From positions 69,109,381 through 69,173,380 of the forward strand of contig JALJCS010000001.1 of NCBI GenBank assembly GCA_023055355.1: a DNA stretch of 64,000 bases, given 5' to 3'. Both the position numbers and the translations under genes were made by a program. Position 1 is the stretch's first letter, and every line of letters starts with the position of its first letter. Origin of the DNA: Agelaius tricolor. Lineage: Eukaryota; Chordata; Aves; Passeriformes; Icteridae. The notes beneath the pieces are model-generated. The model was given only the letters and a program-made list of their open reading frames with translations, had not been told where the DNA came from and searched no databases. Below, piece after piece: positions 9,609-22,542 of the stretch.

Positions 9609-12049
9609 GACATATATGCAGGCAGAACTGCAGATCTGATTTTTCCTACCACCTACTGATTTTTCAACTGTAAAAGGAAACTGGTGAATAAATAATAAAG
9701 ATTACCTGTTTCTGTGGAACAGTTCTCACTAGTAAGTGTGAAGGGAGGTAGCTGCCATGACCTCCTGTGTAGGAGCTTATAACTGATGGTGCAACAACTA
9801 GGTATCTCGAGAATCATGTGGCCTTGAGGAAAAAGGAGTAATTGCTTCATATCTCTGGCTTTCCTTCTTCACAGCTGTGCTTTTCACAGTGCTGTTCAAG
9901 AATCTCCTACTCAGGTATGAAGGGAGAGGGTTGTTTGGTGTGAAGTACCCTGCATCACTGTCCCATCCTTGAGATCTGCATGGCAAGGCTTGCCAGCTTG
10001 AGCATTGGTAGGGACATGTACAGTGTGTGATTAATCTGAGAGCTAATTAGGTTCTTACTCTGACTGTACTAATGTGTGTCTCATGGGATGTTCAGATGGG
10101 CGTTTAAGATTTCATTCTTCTCCAAGTCTCCCTGTCCAGGCTTTCTAAGAAATAAGGATGTGTATGATTTTAATCTCTTAACTGTTTCTGGGGTGCCCAA
10201 AGGTGGTGTTGTCATAAAGTGACTTCTGATTTTTTGGGACTGTTTGAGGAAACTGCCTGGAAAAATCCAATCTCATTCAAATGCCAAGTTGTATGCCTAG
10301 GATAACTAATCACTTTTTAAAATAGTAATTGTCATTTAAGAAGCCTACTTATTTTAGTCTTTTAGAACTGTTTTGTATCATTTTCAACTCCGTATTTGCA
10401 TAGACCTTGGAGTGCTTTGTAGACTGAGTATACTTTCCTAGCTTGGAGTAGAGTCCTACTTTTAATGTGGGATTTTATTAGGAGATACTCATCATTTTTC
10501 CATTTGAGGTTTTGAAGAATCATCAGACCAGCAATTTTAAATTGTGCAAGTGCTGTTCCCCCAGGATATATAGAGTGAATAGTTTTGGGGTTGTATTTTT
10601 AATTCTGCACACTGAAACCTTGAGCTTTTATTATCTCATGTACAGATGAGGAAAAGGACATGTGTGAAATCCTTAATTATTTGCCCTTTTCTAGTCTTGG
10701 TTTTGGGAGCTGCACCAGTAGATTCTTTGGATACTCAATGGATGATTTTTCTTTTTGGGACACTTTTCTTTTAGGAACAATACGATGCTTAGGTGCCGGG
10801 GGTATTTTGGTGTCAATGCAAATCTCCTGTGAAACAGCTCTACAGTAAAGCTTTTGAAACTGGAAGGTTTTTTTTCTTTTATGAGATATCTGGCCCAACT
10901 TACTGAATTACAGGTAAGAGAGCACTCTTTTGCTGAAGTTGCCAGTGTCCTTGGTGAGCCCTGGGCTATTCTCCCTCTTTCTCCACAATGAACGCCCTGC
11001 TGGGGAAATTGGCAGTAGGCATCTCAGATAGCACAGAGCCTCTGTGAGGGGACTGGGTTTTGTTCCTCACTGCTCCCTTTTTCTCCTGAAGAAATGCTGG
11101 TCAGTTTGTCAAGGTCCTTACGTTTGCCCGGAAGGAAACTTATTTTTTTCTTTTTCAGAAAGTTCACTGATACTTGCAGTTCCTGTCTCTGGCACCTAAA
11201 TTTCCCACCCTAAAATGGGTGGGGGATTGTCTAATGAGTTGCCATCCACACTGGTTGCAGAAGCCTGTTCAAGTATGACCTGACTTTGCTTTGCCAGCTC
11301 TGCTGACCTTGGTGAAGCCAGAGGATGTTCTTTTCGGGTGCATTGAGAAGCATGGAGGCTGACCACAGAGACAAATGCATCACTGACCTTGTTGCTACGT
11401 TGCTGTTACCAATTTACCTTCCTCTGCCAAGCTCACATGACAAATCACAGCTACAGACAGCTGAAAGGAGATAAGCTTAAAGGGAAAGAGAAATCAGACT
11501 GACACAGATGTTTCACAATATGACAGTTTTGTGGTCACCCATGTAAATCAGGTTACAATTAAAGAAAGCTTGTGTTTTACATTCAGACATATATCTAATG
11601 GCTGCTTGCAGTTGTTTGGGTGGGTGATTCTAATGCAGATTGCATTCAGAAATATCAGTGCAAAGTATTTTAAATCCTTCATGCTCAGTTGCTTGTGCAC
11701 ACCACAGACTTTCTCTTATTTTATTTAAATAAGAAGCATGTTCTAGTTATTTTGCCACATTCCTCTTAATGGAAATAAAAACACAAAGTTGAAGGAACAG
11801 GTGATTAATCAAAATGTTGTTGGCCACCTTGTTAAAGTTGTAAAGCTAAAGTCAGGGTGATCCTTAAACTTATATTGAATAAAATTTAGAAGCCAGTTTC
11901 CTAAATACCATTTTTGGGATTCTTCTCTAAATCTTTTAAGTCACTATGATCATCTTCACAATTTGTCACAGCTGAGAAAACTACTAACCATCTTTCCATG
12001 TGAAAGGAGATGATAGAGAAGAGTGCATAAGTTAAAGGGAAGCAACAAA

Positions 12050-15000
12050 ATTGTTAGACTGCTTTTTACTACCCCGATGTGAAGTTCTCCCTAGTTACTG
12101 CCCAGAAGCCCAGAGAACAGAACAGAAAGTGAAACCAGGGTCTGCCTCCATAACAACATAGGCTTCCTCTAAAACCCCTGTGCAGTCACCTGCCTCTGCA
12201 GAGAAGTAAGGTGAGAAGCCACTGCTAGCACTGTGTTTGCACAGGGGACTTGCAGCTGACACAGCCTGCATCAGCATCCACCCCTCCAGAGGGATGTAGT
12301 CCAGAGGGATATGTCAGATGCTTCCTCCTCAGAAACCACTTACTCTTCTGAAGAAGTGAGTAGTGGCTTCATAGTAGTAGGAGGTACTTAGCTGGAAGGA
12401 AATGGTGGCATGAAGCAGATGATGCTTTATCTTCAGACAATTGCTCATCACAGCTCTTACACAAGCCTGTGGGGCTCTGTCTCCCCATGCTGCCTGACCA
12501 GAGTCTGGGTGAGGTTCTGCCTTATGACTGTTCAGGGCATGTGCACACAGATACCCTAAGGCACAGCTGTTGGAGACTTGGCTGTGAGGTGTGCAGCAGT
12601 AGAGGGGCTCTGTAGAACGTCCTTCCCATCTTCCAAAGTAGAGACTCCCTTTGGTGTTTCCAGAACTTGAACCCCTGTACATTTTTGATCTTTTGGTTTT
12701 CACAACTGCTGTGAGTGGTGCCACCCTGCCCTGCTCCCCACCAGGAGGGCATTGTGCAGATTGGAGAGTAGATGCTACCAGTGCTAAGCTGCTTGTGTCA
12801 GGGAGGAGTGTTGGTGGGGGGTTTTTTTGTGGGGATAACTTCTTCCCCATACCCACTGCACACCTTCTTCACTGTCCTGAAAATTTCTTCCAGTAACTGA
12901 GCAGCATCACCTGGCATTGAAGTGCATTGAAATTACATTTCTTTCACCTTCTGTGAAGGACTTCCTTCCACCACTATTGGGCAGAAGGAAGTAGGTGTTT
13001 ACCCCTCACTGCTTTCTCCACAGTTTAAGATTTTTTTCTGAGGTTCCTTCTGCTATCAACCTTGCCTCCCACAGTTTGGGGTTTTGTAGCTAGGCAAAGA
13101 TGATGCCTTGCATACTTTTTCTAAGCACCCTCCAAAATGAGTCTCTGCCCTCTGAAGGGAACTCTCAGGTGGAAATGAGAGGCTGAGGCTGGGCTGCCTG
13201 TCTGCAGTCCCTGCTGAACGCTCTGGGACTTGCCCCAGGGGTGTGTGCATGGGGCCACAGGTTCTGCTTTCACCTCATACGTCAGCCATGCTCTGAGCAG
13301 GGGTGCTGATGGGCAAGGGGGTATTCCCCAGCTGGGTGTAGACATGCTAGGGGTGCTCTTTGGCTTCAGAGCTAAAAAACAGCTCCCTGGCAGAGAGGGA
13401 ATGAAGGGGGTCATCTGGAGAAGCACCTGGGTTTACTTTTCCAATATATTCAGGGGTTTGCTTATGTTCAGGGTTTTGGGCTCATTCTCTTTCAGGTGTT
13501 TGCTTTGCCTTGGGATTCAGGCCACTATGGAAGTGTAAAGTTTAAAGGTTCCAGTTCCTATCTGAGGTTTTTCAAACCAAAAGGTTAAATGGTTTATTTG
13601 TCCCTTTTATCTTTCCAAAGTCCTGCAATATATTTTCACTAAGGTGTCATACTTTATGATAGGGAGAATACATGTGGTTTTGGGAATGCAACATTTGTGG
13701 TGGGTTCTGCTGCTCCCTGAAAAAGAATTTATATTTTACTGACAGTAGGAAGCAGTTGTTCATGCTTTCTGGCTTTTTCTTCCTGTCAGAAAGGGCATGC
13801 TCCTACAGAAATAAGTGAGAGTTTTCCCATTGAAAATTAGAAGGATGAGAAGAGCAATGCAAAGCTGCCACACTAGGAGTCCTAAGTGATGTTGATCCTT
13901 TTGATGTAAAGCATCTCACCTTGTCCTTGTGAAGATCCTACTCCATAAAATCCCTGTCGATGAGAGTGGTGAGTTCTGGATGCAGAATGATTACATAAAG
14001 CACATTTCTTCTCTGTGGCTAAGCCTTTCAAATTGTTGGCCCAGAGAGATTATCATCAGAAATTCTGTAGGACAGAGGGTATAAAAGAGGAAAAGGCCAC
14101 AAATAGCTGATGACTGTTTGCATCGTGTAGACACTTAATGGCATGAAGTAGGCTTCACAGAAGCAAAAAACATCAGGAGCATTGAAGGTTTGTCTGAAAG
14201 TGGGCATGGCACTCTGACATTCCAGAGATTTAGTGCCTGTGACTTAACATCCTTAGCTCACCCGAGTCTAAAGTATAGAATTACAGCTTTCTAATACAAC
14301 ATGGAAGATCAGCTTTCAGGATTTAAAAAAAATATAAAATTTATCTTTTTTTTTTCCTTGCTAGTATTCCAGTAATGTGTGTATGTTTAATAAAAATTTT
14401 ACCTCTGCTAGAGGAAAAAATAGAACTTGTAAAAGTTCATTTGTGAAGTCACTAGACTGGCAGAGGGCTAATAAGATAAATTCAGAGGCTAATACTTCAG
14501 TTTGCCCAGAAATCTTGGTCTTTAAATCCAAAGCTTCAAGCAAAGTTTTGCTCTATGTTGTATATAAGGATAAGTACAGGAGACCTGATAGGACAGTCTG
14601 TGCAAGATGTGTCAGCTGGAGCTTTGCTGTATTCATCTTCAGCACCAAGCAACTCCAATTCCTCTTTGGTCAAACAAACTTTTTATTCATCGAGGTACAG
14701 TTGTTTGCCAGAGCTATTTGTAGTCATGTGTCAGAGGGGGTACAATTAATACATTGTAAAAGTTTTGGGTTTTTTTTAATGGTGTATGCTGTGAAGATTT
14801 AATAGAGCCCTGCTGGCAGTGCTCTGAGAACCAGTGCAGGGTAAGGATTTGCCAGATCATAGAGGAGCACTTGAAATTCTTCAACCAGCAAGAAGGAAAA
14901 AGTGTGTGAGAGAGCCCGTGGGAACTGTATTTTGGTTCAGCAGCGTCCGCTAACATTGTCAAACTGCCTGTCTCAAACTGTTAAGGCTGATAAATTGCCA

Positions 15001-17261
15001 GTAATTATCATTTAGAAAATTAGCGGCTGCCAAAACCATCACACACATCGCATGTGTTGGTTGGACTGGTTTGAAATTACTTTGCTTAAAAAGAAAAAAA
15101 AAAAAAGAAAGAAAAATTCCTGAGCCTGCATCTGCTCCAAGAATAGCGTGGAGTTTTGACATGTGACAGTTGGTGCTGGCAGAAGTTATTTTTGTTGGTC
15201 GATGGGGGATACTTTCTTGGAGTGCGTCACCACTGCTATTTACCGGCCGGGTAACAGGACAATTGAGACCTCTGAATATTTGCAGCAAATCTAAATAAAA
15301 AAGTGAAGTATGTGGGATCTCCTTTCCCTTCCGTTCTCTCTCCTTCCTTGCCTATGACACTGGACAGAGAATAAAAAATACCGGTTGCCAGAAGGAAAAC
15401 TTTCTTATTTTGAAGTTGATTTCCAGCCACTGCAAAGAAACTGAATCATCGTGGAAGGGCTGGACAGGGCAGAGCAAAAGCTTAAAGGCAGCTTTGGCTG
15501 CACACCACCATCACTTCATGTCCTCACAGTCCTCCCAAACAGCCCATATGTAAAAAACATGGCTTGAGGCAGAGCAAATTTCATTAATTTCCTCCCAAAG
15601 GAAGCTGAGGCCACCACGACGAAGATCTAGGGATGATATGAACACAACTTTATCACCCAGATCTTCCTGTGAAGGGTGGTGATGACCATGATGAGGGTGG
15701 TGAAATGACTATGTAGAAGCTTGCACAGTGTTTTCATGCAGAGGTTTGTGATTTAGTCAGTCATCAATAAACAAGTTGATGCAAAGTCTCTGAATCAGTG
15801 ATCTGTAAGTCTGAAGGACTCAGAGTTGTCAGCACAAGAAAATATCACTTACATTTAGGCTAACATTTTAGTAGGTGTACCTTTCTACTTCTGTTGAGTG
15901 CAAGGATGTAAAAACTTTGTGTGCACTCTGCTTTTCCCTCCAGGCTGTGGTTCAAGACAGGACTTCTGGGGTGACACAGCCAACTTCTGAAGTTCCTGCT
16001 CTCCTGTGTTGCTCACTCATCACTGTTCCATCATTTAAACCAAAATATTTTGGGGTGATAGATAGTAAACCCCCCGTGTCTCAAAGATTCAGTGATCAGT
16101 GCAATGTAACCAACGGGAAAATCACGTGAATTGAGGTAAATGGAGAAATGCATCAGAACAGCCTCTGCTCCTAAGGGATAGGGACAGCTCAGGGTTTATC
16201 TTCATCAGCACTTCTGATTTGTTTTGGAGGTACACCTTTTCAATAAGTGATGTTGTGTATCAGCTTAATCAAACTCTTTGTGAAATGCAGAAGTAGAATT
16301 TTCTCTTTTCAAACAAAATTTCTGGTACTGTGCAGCAAGTACTCAGGGAGTACCAAATGGGAATGGAAATGAAAGGAAAACATATTGCATTTCGTTATTT
16401 CATCTGTGTGAACACTTCACTGTGTCTAATGCTGTTAATCTAAAATTATAAACAAACTTAGCCTGATATAATCTAATTTTCATTATAGACACCAAATGCT
16501 ATTATGTTCAGCAACAAATTGGCTTAAGATAATTCTGTCTTTACAAAATAAGATTGTAATCAACAGATTTATAGTTTAATAAAGTCTCATGATATATGTA
16601 TACCCTATAGCTTTTAGAGCTTTATTTTCAGTTCAGAGTTCCCATTAGTCTAATTTAAGATTATTGGTACAATAATTTAAGATATGCCTTTTTATAAACC
16701 AACTAAGAGTGTCAGCATGAGATACTGAAAGGAACCAGTGTGAGGGAACCATCTATGAGATGTTTTATTGTGGAGTTGTTGATGGATGAGACTTAGTGAG
16801 AAAAATACAGTGAGAGTCTGTGTTCTCTCAAAAGTTTGCAAAGGGCAGGGGATACTGAGGATATCTGGGGTCCCAGCTGGGAAAAGTGAGGTTATTTTAG
16901 TCTGAAATAATGCTTTTTGCCAAAATATAAAAACTTTTTGTAGGTTAAAAGACATTTTTTCATTATTTTCTCTTTTCTATGTCAGTCTAAACTGTAATCT
17001 CTGAACACCAGGGTCTAGTTTATTGGCCAGATAGCACTGACCTTGAGATATAAAAGCTTAACAACAGAAACCTTACTGATAGGGATATAGAAATCAATTG
17101 CATCTTATTTATGTAAGTACTTAAAAGAAATTAGGGATTTGTATGTGTGTGCATGTTTTAGTTTCTGATTTATTCATCTATTGCTTTTGTACTTTGAAAC
17201 AGCAAATCTGCTCCGTTTTGCTTTTTTTTTTCCAAAAAGGTTTTGGGTTTTTTTTTAATAG
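12050..17261. other. Unassigned DNA, no gene recognised
   Basis: The GC-richer part, 12050-13420, contains a 175-codon minus-strand open frame (12329-12856) and several shorter ones. The translation is low in hydrophobic runs, shows no domain, and is overlapped by plus-strand frames, so I do not call it a gene. A TATAAAAG string at 14080-14087 has no other promoter support. An A-rich tract lies at 15088-15115. From about 16400 to 17260 the sequence is very AT-rich and stops occur often in every frame. Confidence 0.5.
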
Positions 17262-18101
17262 AATCATAGAATGGTTGGAAGGGACCTTAAAGATCATTTA
17301 TTTCCAACCACTCTGTCAAGGGCAAGGACACCTTCCACAAGACCCCATTGCTCAGAGCCACATCCAACTTGGCCTTCAACACTTCCTGAGATGTGGCACC
17401 CACAGCTTCTCTGGGCAACCTGTCCCAGTGTGTCACCACCTCTGAGTAAAGAATTTCTTCCTTATCTCTCATTTAAACCTACTCTCAGTTTAAAGCCATT
17501 CCCCCTTGTCCTGTCATTACATTCCTTTCTAGAAAGTCCCTCTCCAGCTCTCTTGCAGCCCCCTTTTTGGTACTGGGAGGTGAATAAGGTCTCCCTGGAG
17601 CCTTCTCTTCTCCAAGCTGAACAGCCCCAGCTCCCTCAGCCTATGTACCTAAGAGAGGTGCTCCAACCCTCTGATCATCTTCATGGCCTCCTCTGGACTC
17701 ACTGCAGAAGGTCTGGGGCCCCAGAGCTGGATGCAGCATTCCAGGTGGGGTCTCACAAGAGCAGAGGGGCAGAATCTCCTGCCTGGCCATGATTTGGATG
17801 CAGCCCAGGGCAGAGTTGGCTCTCTGGGCTCTGAGCACACGTTGCTGGGTCATGTTTAGCTTCTCATCCACCAACATCCCCAGGTCCTTCTCCTCAGGGC
17901 TGCTCTCAATCAGTTTTCTATCAGGCCTGTATTTGTGTTTGAGACTGCCCTGACTCTGATTGCACTTGGCCTTGTAGAATGTCATGAGGTTTGCACAGTC
18001 CCACCTCTCAAACCTCCTAAGGTCCCTCTGGATGACACTCCTTCCCTCCAGCATGTCGACTGTACCACAACCTGGTGCCAGCAAACTTGCTGAGGGTGCA
18101 G
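17262..18101 (-). mobile_element. CR1 LINE, antisense, ~840 bp
   Basis: The plus strand begins with 'agaatcatagaatggttgga' and 'agggaccttaaagatcattt', the complement of a CR1 3' tail. It continues through 'ctctgggcaacctgtcccag' and 'ctcctctggactcactgcag' to 'aaacttgctgagggtgca' near 18095. It covers the 3' tail and the C-terminal third of the reverse-transcriptase frame. The copy is cut at its 5' end, as most CR1 insertions are. Identity to the usual CR1 pattern looks higher than for the other copies here, suggesting one of the younger insertions. Confidence 0.93.
17649..18084 (-). pseudogene. Broken CR1 reverse-transcriptase C-terminal region
   Basis: Reading the minus strand, one frame (to 18084) gives the CR1 ORF2 string 'RRFERWDCANLMTFYKAKC' followed by 'SSPEEKDLGMLVDEKLNM'. 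A second frame (17649-17840) gives 'ALVRPHLECCIQLWGP' and 'MIRGLEHLS'. These belong to one continuous protein region in an intact CR1, so a frameshift near 17755-17790 and other small indels separate them. The upstream catalytic core is absent. It is a remnant of a retrotransposon protein and not a host gene. Confidence 0.85.
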
Positions 18102-21100
18102 TCTTGTGCCTGCAGTTTTCTCAGCTTCTTGTCTGAGCAAACTGGCAGAAATAATTAATTAAGCTTGCATAGTAAGCAGACTGTGGATCTGGGTCATTTG
18201 TAACAAATAGGTGAGACTTCATGTAATGATTTTGCCAATGTGATGAGGTTTGTGAAACTCACAGGAATGTGAGTTTCTAGCTGGCTGGCTGTGTGTCATC
18301 AGAATTAAGGCATACCTTCATTTCAGAAAGTGTAAGAAATGTGAGGATATGTACATGTTGCTCAGATTTGGGATGTTCCGAAGGGCTGGCTGGGGAGAGA
18401 CCCGGTTCTTTCTCTCTTGGTTTGTCCCTGTGCTCTTTCAAGGAGCTGTAATCTTCCTTAGGTATACTTGGATTAACGTTGCCTAAGAGCCTGCAATTAA
18501 ACATTCAGGTCTTGAGGAACCTGGAAAGAGCAGTCCTGCTTGATCCTGTGTGTCCATGAGCAAGGAAGGCACAGCTCAGAGCTGTGAGCAATAGCCATGG
18601 CACAGGCAGCTCTGTCACTGCCACCACAGGGCTGAGGGGGCTGGGGAAGGGTGCTGGGACTGCTCTGGGCTCAGGCCATCAGTCCCTTTTGTGCCACAGC
18701 ACAGGAAGACCTTATCTCCAGTATAACTGGAGCCAGCAGGGTGTATGTCAGAGAGTAGCTTCCCTTTCCCCATGCCCCCCTTCACCCATGCTTTTAGAGT
18801 ATAGAGAGGGTTTCTCTGGCTAAAAAGCTGCGTTTCACGAGGACAGGAACCAAGAGACAGTTCATTTCTATGGCGAGATGCTATAAATAGCTTGCTCTGT
18901 TAACATAAATTCTTTCTGTGAATCCTACAATCAGGGTTTTATTCCAAGCCTACAAAATGCTTTGTATACCCTTGTTACTTTGTGCATGCTGGTGCTGGTG
19001 CTTTCCCCCACAAAATGAGAGGTAAGCCTGACACTTGCAGGGCAATGCTGCCAGTTCTGTTGATGGAGTAAAGGAGCCAGTCTTCCTAAACAGGCCTGTT
19101 ACAGTGTTAATTTTGTACATCACTAATACCAAAAGGACCAATGGACATTTTTAAGGCAAGTAGGGCAGGACTTGCTGAAGTCCACACACATCAGCTTTTA
19201 TTTATTCACCCAGGCTGCAATGTTTTCTACTCCTCTGCTCTCTACTAATGCTTACAGTGAGTCTGGGTCAGAAGCTGTAGCTACTGTAAGCCTTGAAAGC
19301 TTTGCAGGGCTTTTAGGAAGCTTGTAATTGCTCCATTGTGAATCCTAGAGTGAGAAAGAACTTGCCTAGGAGGAGAATGTCTTCTCTTACTGCTCATGCA
19401 GTGAAAACTCTATGGACATAAATGGTCCCAGCTGTATGATATGCATCTGTCACTCTATACCTTCTTATTTTCTTCCTTTTACATAGTCCTGGTACTGGAA
19501 GCCCTCTCCTTGGGAGATGAATTTCAGTTTCCATTTAAATCCATTTCTGCATTTGGCTATCTGATGCTCAGTCCACATCCCTTCCCCCTCTTTACATGAA
19601 ATGGAATCCAGTGAGCTGTTGAAATTTTCAGAGAGCTGAAAGATGTGACCCAGAGGTGTCTGTCCGGAAAAGGGAAATGCTTTGGTGCTCAGGCAGTTGA
19701 TAAAACACACGTGTTTATGAGGAACCATTGCTCTCTCTTACTTTTTGTCCTCTTCTTTTAAATGCATCCATCTGGTTGTGGAGAGTGCTGTTTTCACTCC
19801 CCATACATGTGTATGGCAAGGTGAAATGCAGATCCCTTTCTTGATACCCTTCCATGCATGAGGTGTTTCAAAGTACTTTTCGCTCTCTCTTTGTGAAGGT
19901 GGGCTGGAAGTGCAGTAAGCATGTGTAGCATGGGGAGAGGAAGCAGACCAAGTGCACTGGTTGTTGTCCAAGGTGAAAACTGCAATGTGTGGTGAGCAGG
20001 GCATCTTGACATGCCAGGTAGCATTCCTGCACAGACTGTCCAGCTGCAGTGCCAATGGCTTTGTGGGACTGTTGTGGTCCCAAATTCTATGGACAATTTG
20101 TCATTTGATGTAAAAGTATATGTGAGGAAAAGGAACCGGATGTTTTTATCATGTACAGTTTAGATTTAAAATATGACTATTGATTAGCTGCTGATGATGG
20201 TGTTTACTGTTGAAATCTTCACAACTGGCCCTTGCAGCAGCTCCCAGACTGTGCAAATGGTTTTTTGGAGGGGAAATTAATTAACTGGCTTGCATATTCC
20301 AAAGAAAGAGGAAAAAAAAGGTCTCGTCTCTTTGTTGCTCTCAGGCGTGCATCCTACTTTTTTCCATAGGATTGTTATGGATATGTACTTCCAAGGATTG
20401 TACTGTCAGCCTGTACCATTCATGCATTTTGTGGAGTTCATAATCGAATGCGTTCAGGGCTGAAAGTGGCACACGGTCTGCTCTGAATGCTCCTTCTCAG
20501 ATGTCTCCTGCTGCTGGTAACCCACATTCTGCAGCTGGAGGCTGCGCTCCAGGCATGAATGGGGCGTCTTGTGCTTCAGCCAGGCGGAGTGAACTTGATT
20601 CTAGGTCAAAATCAAATGTGACATTTCCTAAATGTGTGAGTCCAAGCTAGTTACAGCACTAAAAAGCAGAGCCTGTGAGTACTTTCTGTGTGTTATTTCT
20701 CAGTGATTTGCAGTCTATTTTACTCAAGATGGGAGGGACATTGAATGTGGGTTTATTATTCTGGTTTTACCTGCAAAACTGAGAGTAGGAAGAAAATAAA
20801 CCAGTGTCACCTCATCGCATAGGGGGGCAAAAGACTTACCCTTACAGTACCAAAAAGCCACTTCTGTTGTTCCAGGGTGAGGGTATCCTGTTTACAAACA
20901 GTGGCCTAGATATTACCTGCCAGCACAGCTCCTTAAATCTGCAGCCTGCTTCTCCCTGCTGCACTGTTCTTCCCCACGGTCCTCACAGGCACAGCGAGAG
21001 CAGGCAGTGACCCAGATGCGCTGCTCTGAAAGTGCCATTTGTTTCCAGCACTCAGCATGCTGGCAGATTTGACACATGGCTACACACACATCCATCACTA

Positions 21101-21524
21101 GACCAAAATACGCTTCTCCCGTGCTGTAAGGGGTGTTGTATCAGATAAGCCACTGCTGACAGAGCCAGTAGCTGTTCACACATCCTCTGAGGTGTGTGGC
21201 AGTGTGGGTGCATGGGACACCTGCCCTCCGAATGTGGAAGGATTTGTTGAGCTGCATGATGCAGTTCTGGTGCTAATTTTCTTTTTGACTGCTTAAACTT
21301 TCCAGGGGGTTAGCAGGCAAGAATTTTGCTACTACATGCTCTGTTACCAATGCTCCAAATAAAGAAAAAGGAGAAAGGTTTTTTTCCACTTCTGTTTTTT
21401 ATCAGGGAGTACAGGGCTGTGTTCTTTCTCTTCTCCTATTCTGACTACAGCTTTATCTCTGATTCCTTTGCATACAGAGCTATGACATGTATGTATGCAA
21501 ATATGTGTTTATACAAATATGTAT

Positions 21525-21560
21525 TTACACACACAGACACACACACAGATATATATATAA
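21525..21560. repeat. (CA)n / (TA)n compound microsatellite
   Basis: The tract reads as imperfect CA repeats interrupted by GA ('acacacacagacac', 'acacacacag'), then passes into a TA run 'atatatatataa'. It is a common slippage-prone dinucleotide tract and probably length-variable between individuals. Confidence 0.85.
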
Positions 21561-22528
21561 AATCACCAGTCATAGATACATAGGTATATAAGGTTGTTGA
21601 GACTGGAACATAAAACTAGTTTTCTCTTCCCTTAACCAAGCTATAACCTCAATCAGTCCTTTTACACTTCTTTGTGGATACCAAGCCATCAAGTCTCATT
21701 CAGCATGACTAAACAGATATCCATTGATACCTCTCTTCCTTCCTCCACCTGCAGCTCTCCACATTATCTCACACTGCTGTTGCCATGGACAACATCAGTG
21801 TCCCTCAGCCAGGCCAAAAGCTGTCCATCTCCTAGTTCCCTGTGTCTTTGCTCTGAGATCAGCAGATTCTTCTTGCATACAGTGTCTTTATAAATGCCCT
21901 GTGCTATCCACCCCACACAGCTGAAATTCACATCTAAGTACTCATTTGTTGTCTTGAATTACTGCAATATCATTTTCTCTGGCGCCTTCAGATTGTAATT
22001 CCATCTGTCCAGAATGTCTTCACTAAAGAAATTTGTCCCATTTCCTCATTTTTTAGCAGTGTAACCTTCCCTACACATTCCTCTACTAATTTCATCATTC
22101 AGCACAAGATGCCTATCTTTATCACCAAAGACCCTCCCTTCCTCTCTATTCCCATCTGTCAGCCAGCTCCAAGAGGGCATCTTTCTCCTCCAGCCTCCTG
22201 TGATGCCTGTCTCCTCCAGTGCACAAGCTGCTTTCTGACATGTCACTACAGATTTTCTGCTGACCTAACCCTCCTGGTTAATATCAGCAGGACTACTTTC
22301 TTCTTGTCCTTTAGGTCTCTCCTTTAAAATGTTCTCTTTTTGTCTGGGATGCAGGCAATGCAGAGCAGCTCACCACCCATCTTCAGCTTTCAGAGTGCAG
22401 CACTTGCACAAATAGTAAGCACTCATTGTAATTTTAGACCTTATTGAGATTAAGGCCTTAACCAGCATCTCCTGTCACTGCAGGCTTTTAAAAATAGGCT
22501 CAACATGCACGGTAATAGCAGCATGGTT

Positions 22529-22542
22529 GTAACCATGGCAAT
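22529..22542 (+). promoter_or_regulatory. X-box-like site (RFX family), weak
   Basis: The string 'gtaaccatggcaat' fits the RFX X-box pattern GTNRCC-(0-3)-RGYAAC with one mismatch in the last base. It overlaps a 7-bp inverted repeat ('catggtt gt aaccatg', 22522-22537). A single site with no recognised promoter beside it is weak evidence. Confidence 0.2.

Larger units (their letters stand above)
8156..12049. other. Unassigned DNA with small repeats, no gene recognised
   Basis: No transposon family or gene was recognised. Two local structures are listed separately: an imperfect two-copy tandem at 9172-9270 within a CpG-richer patch (about 9170-9430), and a short perfect inverted repeat at 9589-9608. 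A segment at 10775-10913 has good splice borders but stops in all three frames, and is treated as a weak observation only. The rest is AT-rich and featureless by eye. Confidence 0.5.

Noticed and set aside
12329..12856. 175-codon minus-strand open frame
   Set aside because: No domain, leader or splice context, and plus-strand frames overlap it; a GC-richer patch makes longer chance frames likely.
14080..14087. TATAAAAG string as a promoter
   Set aside because: No CCAAT, CpG enrichment, initiator or downstream gene supports it.
17271..17792. 173-codon plus-strand open frame
   Set aside because: It is the antisense reading of a CR1 copy; the minus strand carries the real CR1 protein remnants.
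18882..18889. TATAAATA string as a promoter
   Set aside because: A perfect TATA match in AT-rich DNA, with no accompanying promoter element or transcript-like segment.
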